20,430 nucleotides of DNA from Thermoplasmatales archaeon. Its GTDB lineage: Archaea; Thermoplasmatota; E2; UBA202; DSCA01. The DNA is taken from positions 1 through 20,430 of the forward strand of contig DSCA01000093.1 of NCBI GenBank assembly GCA_011049295.1. Reading direction: 5' to 3'. The position numbers were made by a program, and so were the translations under genes. Each line of letters opens with the position of its first letter. The stretch's first letter is position 1. Shown one piece after another: positions 13,638 to 20,430 of this stretch. A model generated the notes under the pieces. The model saw nothing but the letters and a program-made list of their open reading frames with translations. It was not told where the DNA came from and ran no database searches.

Positions 13638-14373
13638 CCCGGCCGTTGTCCTCCGGAATATCGCCGCCGTCTACGAGGGGGAGCGCGTTCCGGCCATCTA
13701 CGACATAAACTTCACCGTGAAGCAGGGAGAACTGGTATCCATCATCGGTCCCAACGGGGCGGGCAAGACCACGCTGCTGGAGACCATCAACGGCCTTCTG
13801 GCCTACACGGCCGGGCAAGGGTATGTCTTCGGCAAGGACATCGCCGTCCATTCCCGGATGTTGCGAAAGCACATCGGGTACGTCATCCAAAACTTCGACA
13901 TCGATGCCCTTGCTCCCTTTCTGGCACGCGACGTGGTGATGAGTGGCCGGGTGGGGGCCATAGGTCCTCTCCGGTTTCCCCGGCCCTCCGACTGGCACGT
14001 GGTACGGGACAAGATGGAGCTGGTGGGCATGTCCTCCTTTTCCTCGCGACCGGCAGGGAAGCTGTCCGGCGGAGAATTTCAAAAACTGCTGCTGGCCAGA
14101 GCCCTCGCTCAGGAACCGCGACTGCTCCTGCTCGACGAGCCCTTCTCCCACTTGGATATCTCGGCCCGACGGCAGATGAGTGAGCTCCTCAGCCGGGTCA
14201 ACCGGACCCAGGAAGTCACCATGGTGATGGTCTCCCACGACCTGCAGTCGGTGCCGGCGGCGTGCTCCCGGGTGGTGGTGATGGACAGAGGGCGCATAAT
14301 CATGCAGGGAGCCAGGGAAGAAATGATTTCATCGGCGGCGGTGGCCAGCATTTTCAGAGAGGGAGACACCTGA
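13618..14373 (+). CDS. Metal ABC transporter ATPase, ZnuC/MntB-like
   Basis: The 251-aa ATPase has Walker A GPNGAGKTT (44-52), a Q-loop QNFDID, signature LSGGE (149-153), Walker B LLLLDEP (169-175), D-loop SHLD and switch His in VSHDLQSVP. The overall form is that of family-3 (zinc/manganese type) transporter ATPases. The start at 13618 overlaps the FmdE-like gene by 20 bp, a close arrangement suggesting translational coupling. It powers the permease encoded next, whose ATG begins within the ATPase stop codon (TGATG). The metal is not determined by the ATPase sequence. Confidence 0.92.
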   Translation: MSANTSDPAVVLRNIAAVYEGERVPAIYDINFTVKQGELVSIIGPNGAGKTTLLETINGLLAYTAGQGYVFGKDIAVHSRMLRKHIGYVIQNFDIDALAPFLARDVVMSGRVGAIGPLRFPRPSDWHVVRDKMELVGMSSFSSRPAGKLSGGEFQKLLLARALAQEPRLLLLDEPFSHLDISARRQMSELLSRVNRTQEVTMVMVSHDLQSVPAACSRVVVMDRGRIIMQGAREEMISSAAVASIFREGDT

Positions 14374-15200
14374 TGATAGCCCTTCCCTCCCCGCTGCTCA
14401 TAACCTCGATGGCCGCCGCCCTGCTGGCCGGATTCGTCTGCTCTACGGTGGGCATCTTCGTGGTGCGGATGAACCTGTCCTCCATCGGATACTGCATGTC
14501 CCATGCCGCCTTTGCCGGTGCCGCCTTCGGCATCATGGCTGCCATCGACCCCCTCGTCGGCGCCGTCATCTTTTCTCTGGGCACTGCGCTGCTCATCGGT
14601 CCGCTGGGGGAAAAAGCAAAACTGGAGAGCAACGTCATCATCGGCTTTCTGTTCTCGGTGACCATCGCCCTGGCGTTCATCTTTCTGAGCATGATACCGG
14701 GACAGGCAGCCTCCGGTACGGCATTGCGCATTCTCTGGGGGAGCATCTTCGCCGTTACTCACCAGATGGTGCTGCTTCTGCTGCTGCTGGCAGCGGCCCT
14801 CTTGGCCTTCGTGATTCTCTTTTACAAGGAAATCGTGGCCGTTCTGTTCCATCGCAAACTGGCGGAGGCGGCCGGCGTCAATACCACCGTTTTCTATTTT
14901 GCCATACTGTTTTTCACCGCCGCCGCCGTCTCACTGTCCCTTCGCCTGGTGGGGGGCCTGCTGGTGTTCGCGCTCATCGTGAATCCTACGTCCACGGCGT
15001 ACCAGTTTTTCTATGACTTCAAAAAAATCGTGGTGGCATCGCCCCTCGTCGGTATGGCCAGCTGCCTGGCGGGCTTCTTCCTTTCCCTGCTTACCGATTT
15101 TCCGGTGGGGGCCTCCATCGTCATCGTCTCCGCCGGCGGATTTGCAGCATCCATTGCCGTGTCGCCGAAACGCCGGCGCGGGGGCAGCGCCGCCAGTTGA
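14373..15200 (+). CDS. Metal ABC transporter permease, ZnuB/family 3
   Basis: The protein has 275 aa from the ATG at 14373, which overlaps the ATPase stop by one base; an upstream in-frame start at 14262 would lie deep in the ATPase gene and is rejected. It has about eight to nine hydrophobic segments throughout, with the family hallmarks STVGIFVVRMNLSSIGYCMSHAAFAGAAFG (26-55) and LRLVGGLLVFALIVNPTSTA (about 190-209). It is the membrane channel of the NikR-adjacent importer together with the binding protein and ATPase. The C-terminus ends in a basic KRRRGG tail. Confidence 0.92.
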   Translation: MIALPSPLLITSMAAALLAGFVCSTVGIFVVRMNLSSIGYCMSHAAFAGAAFGIMAAIDPLVGAVIFSLGTALLIGPLGEKAKLESNVIIGFLFSVTIALAFIFLSMIPGQAASGTALRILWGSIFAVTHQMVLLLLLLAAALLAFVILFYKEIVAVLFHRKLAEAAGVNTTVFYFAILFFTAAAVSLSLRLVGGLLVFALIVNPTSTAYQFFYDFKKIVVASPLVGMASCLAGFFLSLLTDFPVGASIVIVSAGGFAASIAVSPKRRRGGSAAS

Positions 15201-15205
15201 AAGAA

Positions 15206-15221
15206 AGGTTTATGAAAACCT
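15206..15221 (+). promoter_or_regulatory. TATA-like box within a small inverted repeat, upstream of the TrmO-FmdE gene
   Basis: AGGTTT-ATGA-AAACCT is a perfect 6-bp inverted repeat just after the permease stop. Its centre GTTTATGAAAA (15208-15218) is TATA-like, about 25 nt before the ATG at 15237. It could be a promoter allowing separate expression of the fusion gene, or a weak stem at the end of the transporter message. Confidence 0.4.
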
Positions 15222-15236
15222 GAAGGGTAGGCATCC

Positions 15237-16325
15237 ATGCAGGACATCAGAAAAATCGGCGTGGTTCACAACGACATGCATGAGCCAACGGACCCCTTTG
15301 AGATGCGGAAACAGGAGAGCGTCATCGAGATACACGAGCAGTACGCAGACGGGCTTTACCGCATCGAGGACAGCGACTACATCCAGGTCGTCTTCCGGTT
15401 CCATCGATCCGAAGGTTACAAGCTCAGGACGCCCACGTACAGCGGCGATGTCAAGGGTGTCTTTGCATCGCGGAGCCCGCATCGGCCGAGCGCCATCGGC
15501 GTGACCACCGCACGGCTGCTGCAGCGGGATGGCACCAGGCTGCGGGTAAAAGGCCTGGACGCCATCCACGGCACGCCGGTGCTGGACATCAAGCCGTACA
15601 CGCCGACCTTCGACGAAGCAGAGCAACGGCAGGTGGCTCGCGAGCACGCGAAGGCCAGCCCTCGTTTTGAGATTATGCACCTCGTTCGCACCGGAGCGCT
15701 GGAGGAACTGCTGCTCCGGGCCGGCCAGCTTCACGGTCATTTCTGCCCCGGGCTGGCTCTGGGGGTGATGGCAGCCGCGTATGTCGTCCGGGAGATGGGC
15801 TGGGCGCCCGAGGGCATGGAACACGTCGTCGCCGTGGTCGAGACCAACAACTGCTTTGCCGACGGCGTGCAGTATGTCACCGGCTGCACCTTTGGTAACA
15901 ACGCCCTGGTGTTCCGCGACCTCGGCAAAACAGCATTCACCCTGGCAGGCAGAAACGGTGAGGGCGTCCGCATCGCAGCCCGGCCACGCGAACGCCGACA
16001 GGACGAGTTCTCCCAGCTGTTCAAAACAGTCGTCAGAGACAGAGGCGGCAGCAAAGAGGATGAAGCCCGCTTCAAAGAACTGTCCCGGGAGCACTCGTTC
16101 GAGATTCTTGAGCATGATATCGAGGAGCTGTTTACCGTTGAATGCGTCGCCGTCGAGCTGCCGGCATACGCCCCCATCCATGACAGCGTTATCTGCGATA
16201 TCTGCCACCAGCCAGTGATGGCAACCCGCATCGCGGGGCGGGGGAACCGGCAACTCTGCCTCTCCTGTGCCCACGCTCCCTATTATGAGCTGACCGGAGC
16301 CGGCATAGCCAGAAAGGAGAGGTAG
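15237..16325 (+). CDS. TrmO (TsaA-like) domain fused to FmdE domain and zinc ribbon
   Basis: The 362-aa protein has two domains. Residues 1-125 match the TrmO/TsaA family (UPF0066), SAM-dependent methylation of threonylcarbamoyladenosine in tRNA: IGVVHNDM, FASRSPHRPSAIGVTTARLL (76-95) and GLDAIHGTPVLDIKPY (106-121). Residues about 143-300 are an FmdE domain, with LHGHFCPGLALG (165-176), ETNNCFADGVQYVTGCTFGN (202-221) and Cys170, Cys206, Cys217 as candidate metal ligands. A C-terminal zinc ribbon has Cys320, Cys323, Cys341 and Cys344. A promoter-like box lies 25 nt upstream, 36 bp after the transporter permease gene. Whether the TrmO part still modifies tRNA, or binds SAM for a metal-related role, is open. 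Confidence 0.88.
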   Translation: MQDIRKIGVVHNDMHEPTDPFEMRKQESVIEIHEQYADGLYRIEDSDYIQVVFRFHRSEGYKLRTPTYSGDVKGVFASRSPHRPSAIGVTTARLLQRDGTRLRVKGLDAIHGTPVLDIKPYTPTFDEAEQRQVAREHAKASPRFEIMHLVRTGALEELLLRAGQLHGHFCPGLALGVMAAAYVVREMGWAPEGMEHVVAVVETNNCFADGVQYVTGCTFGNNALVFRDLGKTAFTLAGRNGEGVRIAARPRERRQDEFSQLFKTVVRDRGGSKEDEARFKELSREHSFEILEHDIEELFTVECVAVELPAYAPIHDSVICDICHQPVMATRIAGRGNRQLCLSCAHAPYYELTGAGIARKER

Positions 16326-16327
16326 AT

Positions 16328-16414
16328 TCAGCCCGCACATCGCACGCAGCTTCCGCAGTACGGGCAGCGGTTGCTGCCGTCGCCGACCGGACAGCCACAG
16401 CGGGGACAGACCAT
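16328..16414 (-). CDS. 28-aa cysteine-rich zinc-ribbon microprotein
   Basis: From the ATG at 16414 the minus strand encodes 28 residues starting MVCPRCGCPV and containing CPYCGSCVRC, ending in a TGA at 16328-16330. There are eight Cys in all, at residues 3, 6, 8, 17, 20, 23, 26 in CxxCxC and CxxCxxCxxC spacing (seven counted in these motifs; an exact count should be taken from the translation), a typical double-knuckle zinc ribbon. A TATA-like TTATAT is centred about 24 nt before the ATG, as expected for leaderless translation. Its stop is only 2 bp from the convergent TrmO-FmdE stop. No homologue is recognised; a role as metal-binding or nucleic-acid-binding microprotein is plausible but unproven. 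Confidence 0.6.
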   Translation of the reverse strand: MVCPRCGCPVGDGSNRCPYCGSCVRCAG

Positions 16415-16434
16415 GGTGAAAAAGACCTTCGACG

Positions 16435-16442
16435 CATATAAC
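16435..16442 (-). promoter_or_regulatory. TATA-like box of the zinc-ribbon microprotein
   Basis: The minus strand reads GTTATATG, centred about 24-25 nt before the ATG at 16414. This spacing is the same as at the other leaderless genes of the window and is the main support for expression of the short gene. Confidence 0.45.
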
Positions 16443-16492
16443 TGCAACCGGGGGCTGACCCACCGTTTAAATGTCTTGTCCCTCTGCCGGCT

Positions 16493-17686
16493 CTACAACT
16501 GCTTTTTGATGGTGCGTCCCAGCCGCTCGATGCCCTCGGTTATGTCCTCGTCGCTGGGAAACGAAAAGTTCAGGCGCATGCTGTGCTGGCCGCCGCCATT
16601 GACGTAGAAGGCCCGGCCGTGCACGTAGGCCACCTTTTCTTCCAGGGCCGCCGGAAACATGTCCCGGGTGTCGATGCTGTCCGGCAGGGTGGCCCACAAA
16701 AACATGCCTCCCCGGGGACAGGTCCAGGTGCAACCCGGGGGGAAGTACTCCTCCAGGGCTTCCAGCATGATGCTGCGCTTGCGCCTGTACATGTCGATGA
16801 TGAAGGGAATATGCTGCTCCATGTGGCCTTCGCTGATGAAGCGGAGGGCCACGGACTGGGTGAGCATGGGAGTGCAGAGGTCCACGGTCTGCTTGGCCAG
16901 CTCCATCTTCTTGAGCACCGCGTCAGGGGCGATGACGTAGGCCAGGCGGAATCCGGGGGCGAGAACCTTGGAGAAGGTGGCCATGTATACCACGTGCTCG
17001 GCATGGGCCTTGAGCGGTTTCAGCGTCTCACCCTCGAAGCGCAGCTTGCCGTAGGGGTCGTCCTCCAGCAGCACCAGGTTGTGCTCTTCTGCCAGCTCCA
17101 CGATGCGCCGGCGCCGCTCCGGGGACATCTCCACCCCGGCCGGGTTCTGGAAGGTGGGCACGCTGTAGATGAGTTTGCCCGGCTTTCCCTGCTCTTCGGC
17201 AGCCACGATTTTTTCCTCCAGCAGGTCCACGTCCATGCCGTCGTCGTCCACGGGCACCCCGACCATGTTGGCGCCGTAGGCCCGGAAGACGTTGATGCCG
17301 CCCAGGTAGGTGGGCAGGCCCAGGAACACGGTGTCCCCGGGGTTGATGAACACCCGGCCGATGAGGTCCAGGGCCTGCTGCGACCCCACGGTGATCAAAA
17401 TGTCTTCGGCAGTGGCCCGGATGCCCTCCTTGGCCACCATGTCGGCGATGGCCTGGCGCAGGTGCTGCCGTCCCTTGGTGGTTCCATACTGGAAGGCCAG
17501 GTGGGGCTCTTCCTCCATGACATCCTCCAGAATGGTGCGGATGTGGTGAACGGGAAAGGCCTGGGGGTTGGGCAATCCCCCGCCAAAAGAGATGACGCCG
17601 GGTTTCTGGGAAACAGCCAGCAATTCACGGATTTCGGATGACTTCATCCTCTTTATGTTCTCCGAGTAGTGGCGGGCAACATCCAT
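16493..17686 (-). CDS. PLP-dependent class I/II aminotransferase
   Basis: The 397-aa enzyme belongs to fold-type I aminotransferases of the group that includes 2-aminoadipate/LysN-like and MocR-catalytic-domain enzymes. Visible are the FGGGLPNPQAFP block (34-45), YGTTKGRQHLRQAIA (67-81), TVGSQQALDLIGR (99-111), PTFQNPAG (177-184), DDPYGKLRF (209-217) and the PLP lysine Lys240 in ATFSKVLAPGFRLAY. The C-terminus has RLNFSFPSDEDITEGIERL with the substrate-carboxylate Arg. It transfers an amino group between an amino acid and a 2-oxo acid in the cytosol; specificity among branched, aromatic or aminoadipate substrates is not readable. The ATG at 17686 has a TATA-like box about 25 nt upstream. Its 3' end is convergent with nothing; the microprotein follows on the same strand. 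Confidence 0.9.
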   Translation of the reverse strand: MDVARHYSENIKRMKSSEIRELLAVSQKPGVISFGGGLPNPQAFPVHHIRTILEDVMEEEPHLAFQYGTTKGRQHLRQAIADMVAKEGIRATAEDILITVGSQQALDLIGRVFINPGDTVFLGLPTYLGGINVFRAYGANMVGVPVDDDGMDVDLLEEKIVAAEEQGKPGKLIYSVPTFQNPAGVEMSPERRRRIVELAEEHNLVLLEDDPYGKLRFEGETLKPLKAHAEHVVYMATFSKVLAPGFRLAYVIAPDAVLKKMELAKQTVDLCTPMLTQSVALRFISEGHMEQHIPFIIDMYRRKRSIMLEALEEYFPPGCTWTCPRGGMFLWATLPDSIDTRDMFPAALEEKVAYVHGRAFYVNGGGQHSMRLNFSFPSDEDITEGIERLGRTIKKQL

Positions 17687-17706
17687 CGAGGGTGAATGCC
17701 CTATCT

Positions 17707-17714
17707 TCTTAAAT
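17707..17714 (-). promoter_or_regulatory. TATA-like box of the aminotransferase
   Basis: The minus strand reads ATTTAAGA, centred about 25 nt before the ATG at 17686. Confidence 0.45.
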
Positions 17715-17783
17715 GTGTTGCCTGAAAGGTGACAGCACGTAACACTATTTTGCGCCTTCAGCGCCTGCCCAACTGTAGCGGGG

Positions 17784-19001
17784 TTAGTCCAGCCAGTTGC
17801 CGGGAGCCAGGTTGTACATGGCCACCGTCAGCTCGTTGCTGTCCTGGGACTGCCGGCCGTGGGCCACGGCGGTGACCACATGGTTGAACAGGGAAAGCTT
17901 GGTGTACGTATGCTCGTACGGCTGGCCCTCGGCGATGCCCCGGAGGCGACCGTCGAAATAAAATTCCACCCGGCTGATGTCCTCCTGCGTATAAATCTGG
18001 GCCCGGGCCAGGGTCTGCCCCAGCACCATGGTGCGGTGGCTGTCCAGCACCATCAGCTTCCGGCTTCCCAGGTAGAGGGCACCCCGCTCCGGCTCCACCA
18101 GCCGCAGGTAGATGGACACCTCCCGGTCGGCGATGGTGGCCAGGGTGGCCGTGGCCAGCTTGCATACCTTGGTCAGGTAGCTGAAATTGACGTGCTCTAT
18201 GGTGTCCTGGGCGGAGTGGTAGTAGGGATTGAACTCGTATTCCAGGAAGAAGACGCCCTCGTAGCCGTAGTTGAGGAATGACTGGTGGTCGCTCCCCGGG
18301 AAGTTTCGGTTGCGGTGGATGGACAGGTCAATGTTCTGTCCATAGATGTCCAGTACCTCCTGGGCCACGTCGGTAATCCAGGTGGAGGCTCCCTCCGCGC
18401 ACAGGCGAATGGTGCTTCCGCCCTGGCTGCTCTCCGCATGACCCACGCCGTCCAGCTGCAGGTCGGCCAGGATGTATTCGTCCGCCAGATAGGCCTGGCG
18501 GGCATGGTGGGCGCTTCCATATAGCCCCTGCTCCTCCCCGGAGAAGGCCACGAACCGGATGGTGTGCCGGAACCGGTACTGGCTGAGAATCCGGGCGGCC
18601 ATGAGTACGCAGGAGACGCCGGAGCCGTCGTCGTCGGCACCCGGGGATACCTCCACGCTGTCGTAGTGGGCGGAAATAATCACCGCGAAGTTGGTCTCCC
18701 CCGGCAGGGTGGCCACCACGTTGCGGCTGGACAGTCCGGCGGCCTCCCAGGGCTCATAGGACACCTCCAGCCCATAACTCTGGAACTCGTCGTAAATGAA
18801 GGAGGCCACGGCCCGGCAGGCCTCGCTGCCCGTGGGATGGGGGCCGAAATCCTGGATGGTCCGGTCGTAGCGATACAGCTCGTCGGTGTCCACGGCCTCA
18901 ATGATGGCCTGAATCCGGTCCTGGCCGCTGTGGGCGGGCGTCGACAGGGAAAAAACGGGAATGGCCACCATTAGCATGACCAGCAAAGCCACTTTGCGCA
19001 T
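17784..19001 (-). CDS. Secreted M28-family zinc aminopeptidase
   Basis: The 405-aa protein has a signal peptide (residues 3-23, ending TPAHS) and an M28 peptidase domain with all expected residues of a two-zinc site: His112 and the catalytic Asp114 (AHYDS), Asp123 (GADDDGSG), Glu156-Glu157 (SGEEQGLYGS), Asp184 (LQLDGVGH) and His262 (YYHSAQDT). It would cleave N-terminal amino acids from peptides outside the cell. Residues about 300-405 form a beta-sandwich-like C-terminal domain (SRVEFYFDGRLRGIAEGQPYEHTYTK...HVVTAVAHGR), of the Ig-like/Big type. The ATG at 19001 is supported by a TATA-like box 25 nt upstream. It lies between the aminotransferase and a PAF-acetylhydrolase-like gene on the same strand. 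Confidence 0.92.
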   Translation of the reverse strand: MRKVALLVMLMVAIPVFSLSTPAHSGQDRIQAIIEAVDTDELYRYDRTIQDFGPHPTGSEACRAVASFIYDEFQSYGLEVSYEPWEAAGLSSRNVVATLPGETNFAVIISAHYDSVEVSPGADDDGSGVSCVLMAARILSQYRFRHTIRFVAFSGEEQGLYGSAHHARQAYLADEYILADLQLDGVGHAESSQGGSTIRLCAEGASTWITDVAQEVLDIYGQNIDLSIHRNRNFPGSDHQSFLNYGYEGVFFLEYEFNPYYHSAQDTIEHVNFSYLTKVCKLATATLATIADREVSIYLRLVEPERGALYLGSRKLMVLDSHRTMVLGQTLARAQIYTQEDISRVEFYFDGRLRGIAEGQPYEHTYTKLSLFNHVVTAVAHGRQSQDSNELTVAMYNLAPGNWLD

Positions 19002-19020
19002 ACCCCGTTAAGTATGCTGT

Positions 19021-19031
19021 CTATTTATAAT
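19021..19031 (-). promoter_or_regulatory. TATA-like box of the M28 peptidase
   Basis: ATTATAAATAG on the minus strand, centred 25 nt before the ATG at 19001; one of the best matches in the window. Confidence 0.6.
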
Positions 19032-19073
19032 TTATTCGCCTCCGGGGCGGGCGAGGGGACACGGCGTCCGCCA

Positions 19074-20430
19074 TCACCTGTAGGCAAACCATACCTCCTC
19101 GAACTCATCGGCCAGGGACAGCAGGGTGCCCACCGGGGCGCCGTTCAGATGCACGTCGAAGAAAGCCCGCAGGAGGGCGTTGGTGATGAAAACCAGGCGC
19201 CCGGGGTCTATGGACCCGAAGCCCAGTATGCCTCTGGGCAGCAGCGGTGCCAGGTGGGAGAGGAGAATCCCCACGTCGGTGTAGCTGTAGTGGGCGGAGC
19301 CGTTGACCTCGGCCCGGTAGGCGGAACCCTCCAGGCTGCTCCACAACTCCTGGATGTCGCTGCCTCGGGTGCGACCCTCGGCCAGCATGAGCAGCAGCGG
19401 CGTTTCCAGCCCTGCCTGGACCACCTCGCCCCGGAAAAAGCCATCCAGGGTGGCCCCGGCCCGGAAGCGAGCATCGCGCAGACACACGTCGGCGGTGGCC
19501 CCGCCCCCGAAGGAATGGCCGTACACGCCCGCCCTTTCCAGGTCCAGATGGCCGCTCAGGATGGGATGGAGGTCATTGCACCGGGTGAGGTAGTCCAGGG
19601 TGAAAAGGATGTCCCCGGTCACCGCCCGGAAGGCCCGCTGGAAGTAGAGGTCGCGCTGCTGGGCGTCACCCGGAACCGGGGCCAGTTCCACGGTCCGCCC
19701 GTCAGGGAACACGGTGATGCCGGCGATGTAGGGGTGATTGACGGCGGCCACCACGAACCCGTGGGAGGCCAGCTCCTCAATCAGGGAGGTGTAGATGGCC
19801 CGCACCCCGTCATATCCGTGGGAAAACACCAGTACCGGGAACGCCCCCGGGGCGGCATCTGCCTCCAGATAGGCATGGGTGTGAACGAAGGTGTAGGCCC
19901 GGTCCGGAATCATGAATAGGGGAATGGGGGCCCGATGCTTCAGCCAGCCAAAGGTCACGGGGTCCATGTGCTCTGCCCGCTCTCCCCGTGTCTCGCCTGC
20001 CGGGTACCACAGCTGCACCATCATCTCCCGGAAGTCTTCTTCATCCTCCGTGAACTCCTCCCCCCGGCTCTCGTCCACCAGGTGCACCGTCTGGGTGCCT
20101 ATGGGATAGGGCCCGGAGGGCGCCGGCAGGAAGGACTCGTAGTGGGTTCCCTCAACCGATAGGGCTCCTCCCGTTACCGGCGAGAGCAGCCGGAGACCAA
20201 AATGGGTATCGTTTCTGGTGAGCCACCCCAGCAGCGGGCGCATCCCGCTACCGCCTGCCGCGCCCCCCACGACCAGGGGGCCGTAGAAGCGGCCGGCCAG
20301 GGTGCCGCCGTCCCCGCCGTCCTCCTTCCACTGCCCCTCGAACCGCCCCACCGTGGGCCGCCGCCCCACTGCCAGGTACCCCTCCACGGTTCCCGCTGCC
20401 TCCTGGCCCCGGTACAGGGTGCCGTTGAAC
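19074..20430 (-). CDS. PAF-acetylhydrolase-like alpha/beta hydrolase, 5' end outside the window
   Basis: The frame is open from 20430 to the stop at 19074-19076 (about 451 residues). A GTG at 20387 is possible as a start, but the upstream codons (FNGTLYRGQEAAGT...) continue the same style, so the gene probably begins beyond the window. Residues about 115-450 resemble platelet-activating-factor acetylhydrolase: VQLWYPAGE, the oxyanion-side FPVLVFSHGYDGVRAIYTSLIEELASHGFVVAAVNHPY, the nucleophile motif GHSFGGG and a likely catalytic His in NGSAHYSYTD. The first 110 residues are Gly-rich, contain repeated GxFxGxW-like motifs and are not part of the hydrolase. It is probably an exported or membrane-bound lipase/esterase; the signal peptide would be outside the window. 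Confidence 0.85.
   Translation of the reverse strand, partial: FNGTLYRGQEAAGTVEGYLAVGRRPTVGRFEGQWKEDGGDGGTLAGRFYGPLVVGGAAGGSGMRPLLGWLTRNDTHFGLRLLSPVTGGALSVEGTHYESFLPAPSGPYPIGTQTVHLVDESRGEEFTEDEEDFREMMVQLWYPAGETRGERAEHMDPVTFGWLKHRAPIPLFMIPDRAYTFVHTHAYLEADAAPGAFPVLVFSHGYDGVRAIYTSLIEELASHGFVVAAVNHPYIAGITVFPDGRTVELAPVPGDAQQRDLYFQRAFRAVTGDILFTLDYLTRCNDLHPILSGHLDLERAGVYGHSFGGGATADVCLRDARFRAGATLDGFFRGEVVQAGLETPLLLMLAEGRTRGSDIQELWSSLEGSAYRAEVNGSAHYSYTDVGILLSHLAPLLPRGILGFGSIDPGRLVFITNALLRAFFDVHLNGAPVGTLLSLADEFEEVWFAYR

Noticed and set aside
14262..14372. Longer start for the metal ABC permease (to 14262)
   Set aside because: It overlaps over 100 bp of the ATPase gene, and the extra residues are a frame-shifted shadow of the ATPase. 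The ATG overlapping the ATPase stop is the usual arrangement.
15210..16463. Long open frame (417 codons) on the minus strand opposite the TrmO-FmdE gene
   Set aside because: The plus strand has clear TrmO and FmdE motifs over the same stretch. The minus frame has no recognisable motif and is expected from GC-rich codon bias.
1..20430. CRISPR array, tRNA, rRNA, insertion sequence or prophage genes
   Set aside because: No periodic repeat-spacer pattern, tRNA cloverleaf, rRNA-like conserved stretch, transposase or phage protein was seen.

Overview
The window is archaeal chromosomal DNA of high GC content. The archaeal assignment rests on a purP gene (the archaeal-type FAICAR synthetase), two FmdE-family genes, archaeal-style RHH and NikR regulators, an archaeal-type ATP-NAD/AcoX kinase relative, and many TATA-like boxes centred about 24-31 nt upstream of the start codon, the spacing of leaderless or near-leaderless archaeal transcripts. 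Secreted proteins with calcium-binding (TSP3) repeats plus exported peptidase and hydrolase genes would suit a Thermoplasmatota-like or other euryarchaeal lineage, but that is inference; no rRNA or tRNA gene is present to settle it.

Layout. 1-1065 (+): the tail of an unrecognised protein and a lipoprotein with TSP3-like repeats. 1062-4064 (-): purP, a small VTT/DedA-like membrane protein and an APC amino-acid permease, each with its own TATA-like box. 4143-4604 (+): an unrecognised 153-aa protein transcribed divergently from the permease. 4605-4852: a gene-free stretch with two inverted repeats, a strong TATA-like box and a hairpin followed by seven T. 4853-6348 (+): a two-gene unit, an RHH-like protein and an ATP-NAD kinase-like protein. 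6474-8521 (-): an ABC-2 exporter (permease and ATPase). 8590-11641 (-): an RND/MMPL exporter and a TetR repressor, with matching operator-like palindromes before each gene.

11726-16325 is the most distinctive part. A nikR gene (-) is divergent from a (+) cluster: a TroA/ZnuA-like binding protein with a C-terminal membrane anchor, a short FmdE-like protein, a ZnuC-like ATPase, a ZnuB-like permease, and a TrmO-FmdE fusion with its own promoter-like box. In the nikR/transporter gap each of the two divergent TATA-like boxes sits between a pair of 7-bp GTNNTAC-like elements exactly 20 bp apart. This suggests NikR controls both directions and that the family-3 metal ABC transporter carries nickel or a related metal, with the FmdE-like proteins as possible accessory factors.

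16328-20430 (-): a 28-aa cysteine-rich zinc-ribbon microprotein, a class I/II aminotransferase, a secreted M28 peptidase and a PAF-acetylhydrolase-like hydrolase whose 5' end lies outside the window. No CRISPR array, insertion sequence, tRNA or rRNA was seen.
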